Part shown: positions 1-13,418 of the stretch, in pieces | How positions within the stretch are numbered: position 1 is the first letter of the stretch | Layout of the letters: each line of letters starts with the position of its first letter | Source: Epiperipatus broadwayi | Lineage: Eukaryota; Onychophora; Udeonychophora; Euonychophora; Peripatidae | DNA length: 64,000 bases | NCBI GenBank assembly: GCA_028023455.1 | Contig: JAQFVV010006698.1 | Coordinates: 372,001 to 436,000, forward strand | Direction: 5' to 3' | The notes under the pieces: generated by a model | What the model was told of the DNA's origin: nothing | Database searches by the model: none | The model's input: the letters and a program-made list of their open reading frames with translations, nothing else | Position numbers and translations under genes: made by a program

Positions 1-386
1 TCTATTTGAAGAATGTTCGGCATTTAGGCCAATAAGAGTTAAAGTGTTCCACAGGCCAATTGTACACTTAAAACTTCTACTAAGGCAATACATTGAGCAA
101 TTTAATGCTCACAATGCAATGGTGACTGTGCATACCCTTAAGACAATATGGTATATACAAGTAATTCAACTAGCTGAGAAAATACTATAGTGAGTAAGAA
201 ACTTATTTCAATCAATGATACTTGCTAAAGAAGATCATGAATCGAATCTGGGGTAGTCCTGGAATAACTTTATGTGAGATTATCAGATAAACATTGGTAT
301 TGAATAAAAGGTTAATTCTTATGGGTGACTTATTCTTTGGCCTAATCAATCATTGTGTTATATGCTTTGCTCATTTGAGGTGCATG
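1..386. other. no gene seen (left edge)
   Basis: AT-rich DNA with no convincing ORF, splice-flanked exon or repeat. It may be part of an upstream intron of the protease gene, because the exon with the catalytic His should lie 5' of 2855. I did not find an Ala-His-Cys coding stretch here. Confidence 0.5.
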
Positions 387-394
387 TCTTGGAG

Positions 395-714
395 CAGTGG
401 TCCCCAACCTTTTTGCACTTAAGAGCACATTCTATAATAATACCGGCCAGGTGGCAAGCACCATTTATTTTTTCAATGTAAATTTATAGTTAAATATTGT
501 TAATAATACACATAATGTACAAAAATATATTTATTTCAAAAATAAAATTTTAACATTTGATTACAATATAATACAATAATTTATAAGAAATTTTAAAAAT
601 TAAATTTATTTGTATCAGATAAATAATTTTTTATCATGTTTGGATAGTGGCGGGCACACTTAAAATGGTCTGTGGGCACCATGGTGGCCATGGGCATAGG
701 GTTGGGGACCCCTG
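395..714. mobile_element. hAT-type MITE, copy 1 (320 bp)
   Basis: The left end reads CAGTGGTCCCCAACC and the right end GGTTGGGGACCCCTG, so there are 15-bp terminal inverted repeats with one mismatch, of the CAGGGGTCCCCAAC type known from hAT/Charlie-like non-autonomous elements. It is flanked by an 8-bp TSD with one mismatch (tcttggag at 387-394, tcttagag at 715-722), the length typical of hAT transposase. There is no ORF inside; the middle is AT-rich. A second copy in the opposite orientation lies at 43703-44166. Confidence 0.9.
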
Positions 715-722
715 TCTTAGAG

Positions 723-984
723 TCTTCTTCTATTAGTGATACAAGTCAATCTCTTTGAGTTGACAAGATAAATAGTTAATTGCCTGCAATCTTGCATCTT
801 AATAGTGGAGTAAATCAAATTCTTTGGGTTTTGGTACACAAAACTATAACATATTTATCATTTGTTTAATTATATAAATTGTAAATATTTATTGTGTTAA
901 TAAAAGTTTTTTTATTTAATAAAAGTTATCTTTCAATATCATTAACAATGAAAAATCAAGAGATAAGAATAATAATTCAGTGCC
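723..984. other. unassigned AT-rich spacer
   Basis: There is no ORF or repeat that I can support, only T-runs and A-runs bordering the RTE fragment that follows. Confidence 0.5.
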
Positions 985-1346
985 AAAATCATATTTAAAA
1001 TGCACACATCCATCAATATCATCAACCATTATCAATCCACTGCAGTACAAAGGTGTTTTCAAGTTCAATCCATCTTCTTTAATCTTTGGTTCTCTTCTCC
1101 ACATCACCCATGCACACTTTCTTATTTCATCCATCCATCTCACATGTGGCCTCTTTCTTGGTCTTTTACAATGTCTTAGAATCCCATTTAAGATTTTAAT
1201 TGTCTATCTATTATCATCTCTTCTAGCAATATGTCTAGCACAACTCCACTTCGGTTTTTTTAATTATTTCAGTGAGGTCAATAACACCTGTTTATTATGT
1301 TAGTCATACATTGCATTCTTGATCTCCTCTTGTTACTCCTAACATG
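985..1346 (-). pseudogene. RTE-clade LINE 3' fragment (antisense part)
   Basis: Read on the minus strand, this encodes degraded C-terminal RTE sequence resembling WMDEIRKCAWVMWRREPKIKEDG, then the AGHIAR-type region and the RDRKRN-type region. The same blocks occur in the longer copies at 28150-31010 and 59940-64000. The 3' end at about 985-1030 carries ATC/TGA-rich sequence, as do the other copies. It joins a sense-strand piece of the same family at about 1346. Confidence 0.75.
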
Positions 1347-1618
1347 CAGAAAAATTTGCAGGAGTTATCAGATGAAAGTAGGACTAAAGATAAATGTTAA
1401 AAAGACTACAGTAATGTTTAATGGATTTTCTCAAAATAAGAAAATATTGATTAAAATAAGTTAGTTAACAGTTATATATATCTTGGTCAGATTATTGATG
1501 GAAACATAATGGGTGGAATTAATCATAGAATTAAACATGTTTTTAGTGCTTTTGGTAGAAATAAATTGATACTAAAAGGAAATATGCCTATGTGTTTGAA
1601 AAAAAATGTTTTAATAGA
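1347..1618 (+). pseudogene. RTE-clade LINE internal fragment (sense part)
   Basis: The plus strand encodes a frameshifted version of the reverse transcriptase (RT) segment from LQELSDES through VGLKINVKKT to KGNMPMCLK, also seen intact at 27180-27460. It lacks about 120 bp relative to the adjoining antisense piece. With 985-1346 it forms a 5'-inverted LINE insertion. Confidence 0.75.
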
Positions 1619-2184
1619 TATTCTCTCTCGGGCATTGCTCCAAAACACTTTCTGATTTTCTGTTTTTTTAACAAATTGCACTTAATATAATTAAGTTTGT
1701 TATATGCCTATTAACAAGTACATTTTCTTCAAGCCAATGATAACTCCCTCTGCACACAAGTGTATCATTAAAATGGAGAAGTCCGTTAAACCCAATCCAA
1801 TTTCAAATCAATTTTCTATTCAACTCTAAATATATTTTGCATAATATACATATTTTTTCGCATATAGTTTTGGTTATATTTAAGATTAAGTTGAAAAACT
1901 ATTTTTTGGTACTTGATTACTAAACCTGCAATGTAGAAGGGATAGGGGAGATAGGACATTTTCACATCCACAATCAATGTGTCATGTCACGATGATGTCA
2001 CATTGAAAGAAATAGTCCTATAATGATGATGTCACTAGCAATTTTTTTAAAAAAATCACACTTTACTTTGCAATCTAGTGGTTTCGTTTTTGGAGCAAAT
2101 TTTTATCGTGCAGATCTCCATTTTGTGTGCTATATATTACATGGTAAGTGTCATAGAAATGTAATTAATGTATTTTTATCAAAA

Positions 2185-2640
2185 TTAATTCCAAATTGTA
2201 ATCATTTATTCTTTGTTTTGTGTATATTTAAATAACATTTTTTTTTGATTCATGGCTTCATTCTTAAAAAAATTTTTTTTTTTAAAAACTTGTTCAAAAT
2301 TATTTAAAAGACAAAATCATTTACTGTTTGTTTGGTGTGTGTGTGTAATAATTCATGTCTTTTTTGGGAGTTTTTGCTTTACTTTATATATAAAAAAGGC
2401 CGTTTAAAAGTCTAAATCATTTACTGTTCATTTGGTGTATGTGTGATATTCTTTATAAAAAAGAATGTTTAAAAACCAAAATCATTTACTATTCTCTTTC
2501 CGTAATTTTTGCTAATAAAGTCGTTTAAATGTCAAAATCATTTATTGTTTATTTGATGTATATGTATTAATTAATGGGTTTTTTTTTTTGTAGTTTTTGC
2601 TTTAATTTCTTTATTAAAAAAAAAATCATTGTTTATTAGC
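2185..2640. repeat. degenerate tandem repeat
   Basis: About four or five diverged units share a core resembling cgtttaaaagtcaaaatcat followed by ttactgtttatttggtgtatgtg, at roughly 2190, 2305, 2405, 2470 and 2525. Spacing varies from about 55 to 115 bp and T-runs separate the units. It lies just upstream of the first visible protease exon. No function is evident. Confidence 0.6.
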
Positions 2641-2854
2641 AGTTTTATTAATATCCGAGAATTTTTTGCAATCAAGTGTATGTGAAATAGAATGATCGTT
2701 GGATGGTGTGTGATTGACGTAAAGTGTTTTTGTGAAGTATAATATTTATTTTGTATATACATGCAGCCACATATATACACAGTTATATTCATATAAATTT
2801 ATATAATATCCATACATATATATTATTTTTTATAAAAATACATTTTTGTGATAG

Positions 2855-3138
2855 ATATACTTCAACAAAACGTATGGCAGTTGTAAGTGGAAAATTACAG
2901 CCTTCAGATTATAATATCCTTCGTATACCTAACGAGTATCAAATAGAAAACTTTTATCCACATGAAAATTTTACTGAAAATATTAGATCAGACAGTGGAT
3001 CATATGACATCGGCTTAATTAAATTAAAACATAAACTCCAATTTTCTAATTTAGTACAACCTCTTTGTATATTGGAGGAAGGAAAACATTTTCAGCAAAT
3101 GAATGGACAACTATTTGGATGGGGTAAAAGAAGTTTTG
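2855..3138 (+). CDS. serine protease (S1A) exon with catalytic Asp
   Basis: This is an internal exon of a chymotrypsin-fold serine protease. The acceptor AG is at 2853-2854 and the donor GTAAGT starts at 3139; the exon ends in phase 1. It encodes STKRMAVVSGKLQPSD, then SYDIGLIKLKHKLQF, in which Asp at 3006-3008 is the likely catalytic Asp (family DIAL motif), then VQPLCILEE and LFGWGKRS. The Cys in QPLC sits where Cys122 pairs with a light chain or prodomain in mosaic proteases, so the full protein probably has N-terminal domains outside the window. The exon for the TAAHC-type His motif is not visible. Substrate is unknown. Confidence 0.88.
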
Positions 3139-3467
3139 GTAAGTTGATTTTAAAATGCTATAAATTTAACATATCCAAATAAAAAATCAAACGACTATAT
3201 ATAATGTGATAATTAACAGTTTGACTTACTACATTTCTGGCAGGCAACAGGTGACCTAATTTTTTAATAATAAAATCTGCAGCACAATATGCAATAAAAT
3301 TCAATGAACTATTATAAATTTGTATAGGCACAACTAAAATGAAAGAAGTTCTATGCAAGTACTTGAAACATAAATCCTGTAAAATCATGTATAACTCTAC
3401 TCATCAAAATTTTGGAAAGACTATAGCAATAAATATTTAATACATTACAAATCAAAATAGTCATTCT

Positions 3468-3484
3468 GCAAATCTGTCTTGTCG

Positions 3485-3532
<48 letters not shown>

Positions 3533-3550
3533 CCGACAAGACAGATTTGC
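3468..3550. repeat. perfect 83-bp palindrome around a (TA)n core
   Basis: The left arm (3468-3490) starts gcaaatctgtcttgtcgg and is matched exactly by its reverse complement at 3528-3550. The 37-bp core between them is TA repeat and so self-complementary. A second TA tract follows at 3555-3593. The sequence could extrude as a cruciform. Confidence 0.95.
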
Positions 3551-3594
<44 letters not shown>

Positions 3595-3599
3595 CTGGG

Positions 3600-5300
3600 T
3601 GGGGTACTATGACCTGGTCTCTGAGGCAATGAAGCATGATACCAAAATACTTATAGCTAGGCTACATAACTTCAAACCCTGCCATTCAAAACACTTTATT
3701 TGTTTTGATTTTTTTTTCAGGCACCAGCTGATTAGAGAAAGTAATTAATCATGTCCTAAATGGCTACTACTAATTTAGCACCTGATTTATTCCAACTAGC
3801 TTGATCAAAACATATAATAAACTGCTTTAATATATTTTTACCAACGGTATTAGTAAAAGAATCAATTGACAAAATACTAATTTCCAAAAAAACTTTATTT
3901 TAAATACTTTAAATTAATTAGTGAACTAATTCATTCCTAACTTGAATAAATAATGATTGTATATAATATACTGGGCATACATATTCATAAATAGACATAA
4001 GACATTAATAATATTATGATGCACACACATTCTACTACATAACCTATTTGCTTATGTGCTTTGGAAAGTTTAATGTTGATCACGCAAATAAATAGTTATT
4101 TTATGCTGGTTATAGAATTCACTTCTGTTGACCTTGAAGCCCTCAAAGATTGCAATAACTACAATAATAAATTAAAGTCACAATATGAATGTGAATAAGA
4201 AAGAAATTACTATTAACCATAGGTTTTTCAGATACACATTTCCTCTGGATAGATGGCTGCCTTTTTTATCACATGAAAGAGTTTGTGTTACCAGCTGGTT
4301 GGAATTTAGCTTCACTGATGAATGTGCTTCCATGATGCATTTCATACTGGTAGACATGTTTGAGCAGTTTAGTTAATTAGATATTAATTGTGGCTAATTA
4401 GCCACTTTCAGGTGTTTCCAGACAGTTTGAGATTGGAGTACAGTGATATACTTCTGATTAGCAACACATGGTTTTCTTGGCATACACAAAAATAAGTTTC
4501 ATTTCCACAGACTGAAAATTATAGATATGTATACCATGAATAACTGCTAAAAGATACATTTTGTCAGGCCTATTAACATGTGGGTCTTGTTCTTATCCTT
4601 CAAAATCAGTTTGATTAAATTTATTAACTGAATTTCCATTTAATGTTAATTTAGTTTCCTTCTTAGATTAATGTAACTGGATAAGATATAACATTTTAAT
4701 TATTCTCGTGGTTTATTTGTAGCCATTGCTAATTAATTATTCCCATTCCATCTTTGCTTTCTGATAACTTTTTATATTTCAAGCTTTATGTTCCATCTTT
4801 AATTCAATATTATTTTTATAGATACCCACATATATTTTATTTTCAATGTATGTAAAATCAACTCTTTCATTTATGCACACTCATTTCGATTTCTGTATAC
4901 ATTTAAACTAACTTGGTCACATATGTTTTTATTTCTTTTAAATGGAAGAAAAGAGAACATTTTTAATTTTCAAGTAAAATATTTTTAATTTTAAACTTAA
5001 AACTTATCTAGCATATATATAGTAATTTTAAACTTTACCTAAATATATCTTTCCCCCTCGCTTTTTAATTGCTTTCTCCTTTTTCATTTTCATAAACTTT
5101 GCAAATTTCTATGAATAATGACATAGCTTTTTTTTCTTCACTCTCCTTCTGGCTAACTGCAATATGTTTTAACAACAAAATTAAAACAAACTTCTTTTAA
5201 ACATTTTAATATTGGCTTTGGACTTTCTAATAATTATTATTTTCCCCTCTTTCCTATTTTGTATAAAATTTTATTATAAATATGTAACCCTTAATTAGCA
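3600..5300. other. intronic spacer, nothing recognised
   Basis: About 1.7 kb of AT-rich sequence with only short unlikely ORFs such as 4185-4376. No terminal repeats or coding similarity noticed. Confidence 0.5.
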
Positions 5301-5321
5301 GTACTATATATATATTAAAAC

Positions 5322-6775
<1,454 letters not shown>

Positions 6776-6830
6776 TAAGACAACTATTAATATGAACAAT
6801 GGGAAATTCATGTGTTGTGAGTATATAAAT
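6776..6830. repeat. left copy of a ~50-bp direct repeat
   Basis: This holds gggaaattcatgtgttgtga followed by gtatataaata. It matches 15054-15107 with about two substitutions in the core and a short indel before it. The two copies bracket about 8.2 kb that includes the LTR element. Confidence 0.8.
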
Positions 6831-6839
6831 ATATATATA

Positions 6840-9319
6840 TATTGTAACAGTCAAGACGTGTGTATCTCATTAACATAGTGCAGAATTCGACCACCACACA
6901 GAACAGTAGCACCATCGAGTAGCGAAGCCACTCATGGTACCGAGTTCGAATATAGTTTATCGGTTCCACACTACAATCTACGGAACAACGCCTCTGATGC
7001 GACATAAGTAAACACTTCCTTAGGCACGGTGGTCAGGGAGATGCAAGAGATTCATGGTATTGTTTCCGAGTTGGCCAACAATCAAACGAATATTAATTCA
7101 CATATATAATCGAGGAAATATATATAATGGGCCTCGAATAAATGAAAACTTAACTACAGATGTATAGTTAAAATTATTTATTTACATTTTTAATAAAAAA
7201 AACATTTATTAATGTTATTAATCATATTTTATATTCAGAGTTTCAATAGCTAATTGACAATTTTATTATATATAAAATACATTTATTTATAAGGAGCATT
7301 CATTTATATGAAGGCGTAATCTAGCTACATAAGGTTCTCGAGGGAGTATTTCTAATATGTTCTGTAGGGAATTTATACTTTGCACTGCAAGAGTCATCAG
7401 TAGCGGCAGACATACATTTATTTAATAAAAATATTTATTTTACGACTAAGGACAAACATTTATTTGAGAGTGGATGATGAAGATAATGCCGAGGCGGAGT
7501 GATATAGAGAACGATAAACTAAATAAAGGAACACGTGGTACGCTTTCGAAGGACGATATAAAATGGCAGCACTGAAACTGCAATGCCGTGAATAAGTTTA
7601 TAAGGGCTTCAGGTTGGTCTCTGCCTCGACCCGAAGAGATAAGGTGTCACATGAGCATAACCAGGGACAAGCAGTCCATGTCGCAATTTTCCAGCTGGCT
7701 GCATGACAGTCGGCAAGCCCTACGGGAACATTATCATGTCCACTTGTGTAGGACGACTGGGTTTGATTCAACCCTATAGAATCCGGAGTATTTACGGCGT
7801 GGAATGGGCCATCGTGGCTTCAAAGCGCAACACATGTATAAGATCTAAAAGATTATGGTAATATTTAACTAGATTTCAAACTCGGCCTCCCATTATCAAC
7901 GTTGACTGAAAGAAAATTGGTGACTCTCAAAGAAATGAAATTTCCGTAATTATTCATTAAAACTTAATAAAAAAAATATCTAAAAGGGGACTTATTACAG
8001 CGAGTATGCCAGCCATTACGAAGTTGTAGACCTGCATTACAATAACTGATTACGTGAATGCGTGTCGATTTATGTGAAAGTTAAGTTATTTATAAAATCA
8101 AATATTAATGACAATTTGACACGCATTCACGGTTCGAGCAATTATAGATTTAGCTTTAAAACTAAGACAATCATGAGAAAGTAATATTTCAATAATCATT
8201 ATAAATAAATGCAGATTTGAGAAACACACACTTAAGAAGGATAGATGGAGGTAAGCTAGATTATGCGAGAAATTTACAGATTACATTAATTCTCAAATTT
8301 TAGTTTATAAAATTACACTTTTAACATTTAGAAGTTAGACAAATAATAGGAGATGAGCTATAGCTTATTATTACTAGAGTACTCTATAATTGGGAATATA
8401 CACACAGGTACCTGTTTTATAAGAGGTTCTCTTCCATGAGTTTAATAGCAGATTGTTCGTGATTAGAAGTTTTCTTTCTTGTCTTTGGCATTTCATGATT
8501 TTAACAGCAGCGGCTTTCTTGTTTGTTTCAGGCAGCAGATCATTATGGTGTTCTTACGATGGGCAAGGTGAAGGTCAGCATACAGTGGGCCATCTCCCGA
8601 TGGAGAATAATCTCGGTGCTTACTCGGTCATACATTGCAGTATCAATTTACTTTAAGATATTTTTAGACTCTCCACTCGAGAGCAAAACTAAAGTACAAG
8701 TGAAAGTCTCCAGCAAGTCCAAGATGGCCTCTTTGTTTTTTATCTTGATCTTTTAATTTTTATTGTTGAGATATTTTAGGTTTTCTTTATCTTGCCCTCA
8801 GGATAATCAATGCTTTTACTGATTTTAATTAGAAAGAAATCTGCTGTTCTATTGTTTGCATTTTACATTTGTTAATTACATTTTTTTTGGAATTTTTCTT
8901 TAATTAATTTATTATCTATCACTGACCGATGCTTTTAAATTTTCAAAGACAAAAGGGAATAAAATTATTTTAACTTTAATTAATTATTGCATCAGATTTT
9001 GTTAGAATTATTATTTAACAAAATTCAAACTAAGCAATAAATACGAACTTTATAAATTCAATATAAATGATTAATATTACACAAGATTTATTTAGCTAAA
9101 GAAATCTAAATTATATTACTTTATCCGTATTTATTGCCTTTAATTTGAGATCGAAATGTGTGCATGTTTATGTTGAATTCTACACATATTTGTACATTTT
9201 TAATATTGTTACACACACAACCCGATATCAAAAGTTTAAATTTGGGCGGGATAGACCGGTCAGTGAGAGAAGACAAAAAAAAGGTGAAACTTAAGATTCG
9301 AATACGAATTTTACTGTTT

Positions 9320-9320
<1 letters not shown>
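6840..9320. other. unclassified, partly GC-richer block
   Basis: Stretches near 6840-7080, 7470-7940 and 8450-8730 are visibly richer in G+C than their surroundings, as old transposon bodies or LTRs often are. The block starts tgtaacagtcaagacg, and tggtgactctc at 7920 resembles a primer-binding site, but I found no matching second LTR. The short ORFs at 7588-7779 and 8453-8756 resemble nothing I recognise. Confidence 0.4.

Positions 9321-9321
<1 letters not shown>

Positions 9322-9353
<32 letters not shown>
9322..9353. repeat. (TA)n tract at the 5' edge of an LTR element
   Basis: TA repeat ending one base before the 5' LTR. TA repeat also follows the 3' LTR at 15044-15054, so the insertion target was probably a TA run. 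Confidence 0.95.
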
Positions 9354-9354
<1 letters not shown>

Positions 9355-9357
<3 letters not shown>

Positions 9358-10945
9358 ACCTATATTGATATAGGCACATATAATTTTTATCTAAAATTAT
9401 TATTAAAGTAATCTTTCGTAAAAGAAAAACATAAAATTAAATGTTGAAGAGTTTATTCAGTTTGTTTTAGAAAAAAGATAGGAATTAAATAGTTTTATTA
9501 GTATTCGTAAAAATATAAATATACAAATCTCTTTTCATTCAAGTTTAATTAAAGAAAAAATAATGTTAAAACTAATATATGTGCGATTGTCAACAATAAA
9601 ATAAATGTTATTATAAATAAATGGAAGTTAAAGAAGATTATCATTAAAAAACACGGCAATGGCTATTATTAATTAAAATATAAAACAACATCTCTGCATG
9701 GCTATTACTAATTAAGCAATCTTCCAAAACATGTTTATCAAAGGATTAATTGATAAGGAATTCGACAACAGATCTTTGCCGGAGATATGAGAAAGACAAC
9801 AAGGCGCAGGTATAAATAGACCTTTTTTTTATTGGACAATTCATTCCACAAATTAATTGAGTTGAGACAATCAGTTCACAAAATTATTGAGAGAGTGCAG
9901 TTCGGAAATTAATTAAGTCAGTTAACAAACAAAATGCAGTGCTGAGAAGATTTTGGGAACACACATTTATCTCCAGCCTAGATGTCCGATGAAAACAGCA
10001 GATCTGCTTGTGAAATAATGTCAGCTTAACATCTTAGAAAATCTCCACCAGTATCTAATTGTCTCCGATAGTAAATATCGTGAAAATCAGGAAACTCAGC
10101 AAGGAAACGTCCCAGCTGGCTGGAAGCATTCATACTGGAAGAAAACAAAGTGTTAAATCTACGTTCAAAATCCTAGGTAAAATATTTGCTTATTTTCGTT
10201 TATACTGTAATAGCCATTGCATTTCATTAATTTGTGCGAATCCTCCAAGAGTCTAATTATATGAACTCGATATCATACATAAATGAACTATTGATATGTG
10301 TGTGATTAAATTTCAAATGCTATGTAGTCCTTTATTATCATTATTATGTGTGTGCATTAGTTAATATGTGCGTGATCATTCTACCAATATTTATTAATGA
10401 AATTAGAGTGTTCTGTTATTGAATCTATAGGAATATTTAGACTATTTAGAAATGTTAATTTAAAATATGCGTGTGTTTTATTAGAGTTATAAAATGTTTA
10501 AATTTAGTAAATAAATGTTAGTTAATAAATTATCTTTAAAATTAAACTTTATTTGTCGGTCAATTCTTTTTATCAATTCTTTTACAATTTTTATAAATTC
10601 TTTTAACAAATTCTTTATCAAGTCTTTTAACCCCAAATTAAGTATAATCTATTAGTGATTACAAACCACTGAGCTTGTCATGGATTTAGGCGTTGGGTTA
10701 GTTGCCACTATTCAGTGTGTTGTCTATTCTTTTAGAATAAGCAGCTGGCGCCCGTGTTTATACACAAACAAAAAAGTGCTTTGAACTTGGTGTTGAACTC
10801 AACAGTCGAGAAAGAAGTTATGTCCTGGAAATGTAATGTTAGTTATATACTTTATAGCTATCGTTTGGGCATACATACTCTCCGAGTATGTTCTTCTCTG
10901 CCTAAGAGGCCGGTGTTTCGAATACACATATTCGAATTTGGTTCA
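9355..10945 (+). repeat. 5' LTR (1591 bp)
   Basis: Starts TGTACC followed by a small palindrome (cctatattgatatagg) and ends GGTTCA. It contains a TATA box at 9811-9818, one copy of a 15-bp motif at 10120-10134 and several AATAAA sites near 10505-10530. It aligns along its length with 13419-15043 and, more distantly, with 60500-61818. Confidence 0.9.
9811..9818 (+). promoter_or_regulatory. LTR TATA box
   Basis: The motif gcaggtataaatagacc is followed about 20 bp later by GGACAATT. The same arrangement occurs at 13877 (3' LTR) and at 60894 (solo LTR, tataaatagttaa then tcggacagtt). Its retention in the diverged solo copy supports a core promoter with transcription starting near the GGACARTT block. 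Confidence 0.7.
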
Positions 10946-10946
10946 A

Positions 10947-10967
10947 TGGCTAGACCCAACTTGGGGC
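10947..10967 (+). promoter_or_regulatory. candidate primer-binding site
   Basis: One base after the 5' LTR the sequence reads tggctagacccaacttgggg. Starting TGG, complementary to a tRNA 3' CCA, is the usual sign of a primer-binding site. I could not match it to a particular tRNA from memory, so the call rests on position and the TGG start only. Confidence 0.4.
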
Positions 10968-11301
10968 TAAACCTAAGAACAATAGTAAAGAGGTACTTTG
11001 TTTCTTGTTTGAAAAATTTGTTTATACAAAAGTTAAATTACATATGTAAAAGTGTTTTAATTTTAAAAAAAGAATTGACCGAAAGTTTTTTTTTTCCGAA
11101 ATGAAAAGAGATTTTGACATTTATGCTATCAAATCAGAGACAGCTGATATTTGGGCGGAGTTAAAGCATTAGATCGGGTAGAAAATGGACAAAAGGGGTG
11201 GTCAGCGTGTGTTTCCGTTTTACTCAAAAATAAATAAATAAGTCATATATTAAATTCAGTTTAACATAAGCGCTAGTACTTTGGAATTGAAATTTTTGAA
11301 A

Positions 11302-12009
11302 ATGGATCCAAAAGAAAGCCCAATATATTTTAAAAATCCCCAGTTAGTAGAAAAGGAGAAAGAAGAAGTATCTGAGACACGAATGCTGATGACAATGAGG
11401 ATGAATATGATGCAAGAGTTCAAAGCAGAATTGATAAAAGAAATGTGTCAAGAAATTAAACAAAGTCAACAAGAATTGTGTCAGAAATTTGAGCAAAGAC
11501 GGTTAGAACTCAAAGCAGAATTGAAGGAAGAAATTAGTCAGGTTAAAGGAGAAATTAAAGAACTCAGAGCAGAAGTAAGAGAAATAAGATGTGAGATAAC
11601 AGTAAAGATAGAGAAAAATCAAGAGATCGTAGAAGTAGATTTAGTTAAAGAAAGTAAAAAAGTTGAGGTCACGAAAGAGGTAGGAATTGAATTAGAATCA
11701 GATAGCGTTGTGACAGATAAAGTAGAAACTTATGTAGATCAAAAGGTAGAAAATAACGTAAAAGAGTTTTTACAAAGAAGTAAAAATAAAAGGTTTAAAG
11801 TAAACGTTCGCATTTGCTGTAGACGTAGATTTAAAACAAAGAGAAAGCATAGAAAAAAATATTCCCAGATTGAAGTAATTTGGAGTTTGTCTAGGTATAA
11901 AGGTTTTCTGAGTGACAAAGTTGAAAACAGAACAGAGAGAGAAAGCGATAAAGCAATAAAATATATAAGCAGAACCGATAAGAGAGGAAAGTTAGTTTAT
12001 ATTATATAA
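11302..12009 (+). CDS. coiled-coil protein of the LTR element
   Basis: The only long ORF between the two LTRs encodes about 235 residues from the ATG at 11302; the frame is open a little further upstream but without ATG. Residues about 20-120 are dense in Glu and Lys with regularly spaced Leu, Ile and Val (for example QQELCQKFEQRRLELKAEL), a strong coiled-coil pattern. A Met-rich stretch (MLMTMRMNMMQEF) precedes it. A basic tract near residues 165-190 (RRRFKTKRKHRKK) could bind nucleic acid or act as a nuclear signal. No zinc knuckle, protease or RT motif is present. It may be a gag-like structural protein, but I do not recognise the family. Confidence 0.55.
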   Translation: MDPKESPIYFKNPQLVEKEKEEVSETRMLMTMRMNMMQEFKAELIKEMCQEIKQSQQELCQKFEQRRLELKAELKEEISQVKGEIKELRAEVREIRCEITVKIEKNQEIVEVDLVKESKKVEVTKEVGIELESDSVVTDKVETYVDQKVENNVKEFLQRSKNKRFKVNVRICCRRRFKTKRKHRKKYSQIEVIWSLSRYKGFLSDKVENRTERESDKAIKYISRTDKRGKLVYII

Positions 12010-12979
12010 TTTGTAGAAAGAAAGAAGGAACCACCTGACATAGTTTAAAAGTTACTAAACTGGTGGAATAGTAAAGGAAATAAACAAAAAGGACCGGAAA
12101 TGGACTACGAGTCTAATATAATTATTTTGACATAGGTGAAAAGCCTGAATTAGAATTTCGCTATTTAAAATGGATTGTTTTATCAAATAATAATAATGGA
12201 GGCTTCGCAAAATAAAAGATTTTTTTTTTCTCCACGCCAAAATTAATTGAGGAAATGTTCGTAAATAAACAGTTCAAATAAATAAAAATCAATAAAATCA
12301 AGTTAAATAAATGGGTCAAATTAAGGATTTAGAAATAATGTTTGTAGAATTAAATAAATGAATAAAATAACGGAAATACATAAAATAAAAACAAGTTAAA
12401 TAAATAAGTATAATATATCTGTAGAAAATAAATAAAATATTCGTAGTAAAATAAAATAGTTTTTGAATATACGCATGTTAAAATAAAAGTTTGTTGTGAA
12501 TACCGTAAGTTAAGAAAAGGATGTAAATAAATTGTTTAAAATAATCAAGATAAAAAAAATCTCTAGTAAAATAATAATGAATGAATCATAATAAAGCAAA
12601 ATAGTTTTTTTTTCTGAGTACACGCACATTAATATATAAGTTAAAGTAATGGTTTAAAAGTAATATTGTAATATAAATAAATATGTAAATTGATGTCCGT
12701 GATAGTTTAAAGATAATATTATAAGATTAGTGTAAAACTAAATATTTAAATAATGTTCGTAATGAATTTAAAAATAATATAAATGAAAGTCAATCTAAGT
12801 TGTATTAGAAGCGTATAAGGGTTCGAATCTAAAGGGATGAGGGTAGTATTGAAATAAGTTAGATAAGGATTAAGTTTAAAGCTCTCGACAGGATAAATTC
12901 TAGTGCCCGCAACGGATTGGCCAGGATCATTCCTCTTTTAAAAAGTGCACTGACAACAACCAGAGTAAGTCGTACCTCG

Positions 12980-13163
12980 TTTTCCAAAGCGTAAGTCGGA
13001 AATGGACAGTTGAAAATTCCTGCCATTGCAGCTGCTTAGTCAAAGTCCGATCAAGAGAATCGGCAATCATTTTCCAGGGTGTAAGTCAAAAATGGACAGT
13101 TGAAATTCCTGCCATTTGCAGCCACATTTTCTTAGTCAAAGTTCGATCAAGAGAATCGGCAGC
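12980..13163 (+). repeat. two ~90-bp tandem units
   Basis: Unit 1 (12980-13069) and unit 2 (13070-13163) both run from ttttcca through aaatggacagttga and cctgccatt to gatcaagagaatcggca. Unit 2 has small insertions. They lie near the 3' end of the internal region of the LTR element, outside the ORF. Confidence 0.85.
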
Positions 13164-13418
13164 CGAAGCCTCGTTCATAAAAGATCCTTGTGCCACAAAT
13201 TTAGTTTGTCCTCATGGTCATTATCCAGGACGAACATTGTAAGCAATGTTACCAGCATAGAAAGAAGAAAAGCATAATTGGAGATTGCCCTTAGTATGGA
13301 AAGAAAAAGATATAAAAAAAGGCAAACTTAGGAGGAATAATAAATTAATATTTAATGTTGTCAGAGATAAAATGGTCAAAAATGATGCATTTTACTCTCA
13401 AAAGGAATGGCGGTGTAA

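Noticed and set aside
6843-7990. A second LTR retrotransposon starting tgtaacagtc with a primer-binding site at 7920
   Set aside because: No matching second LTR was found and the proposed ends are not inverse of each other.
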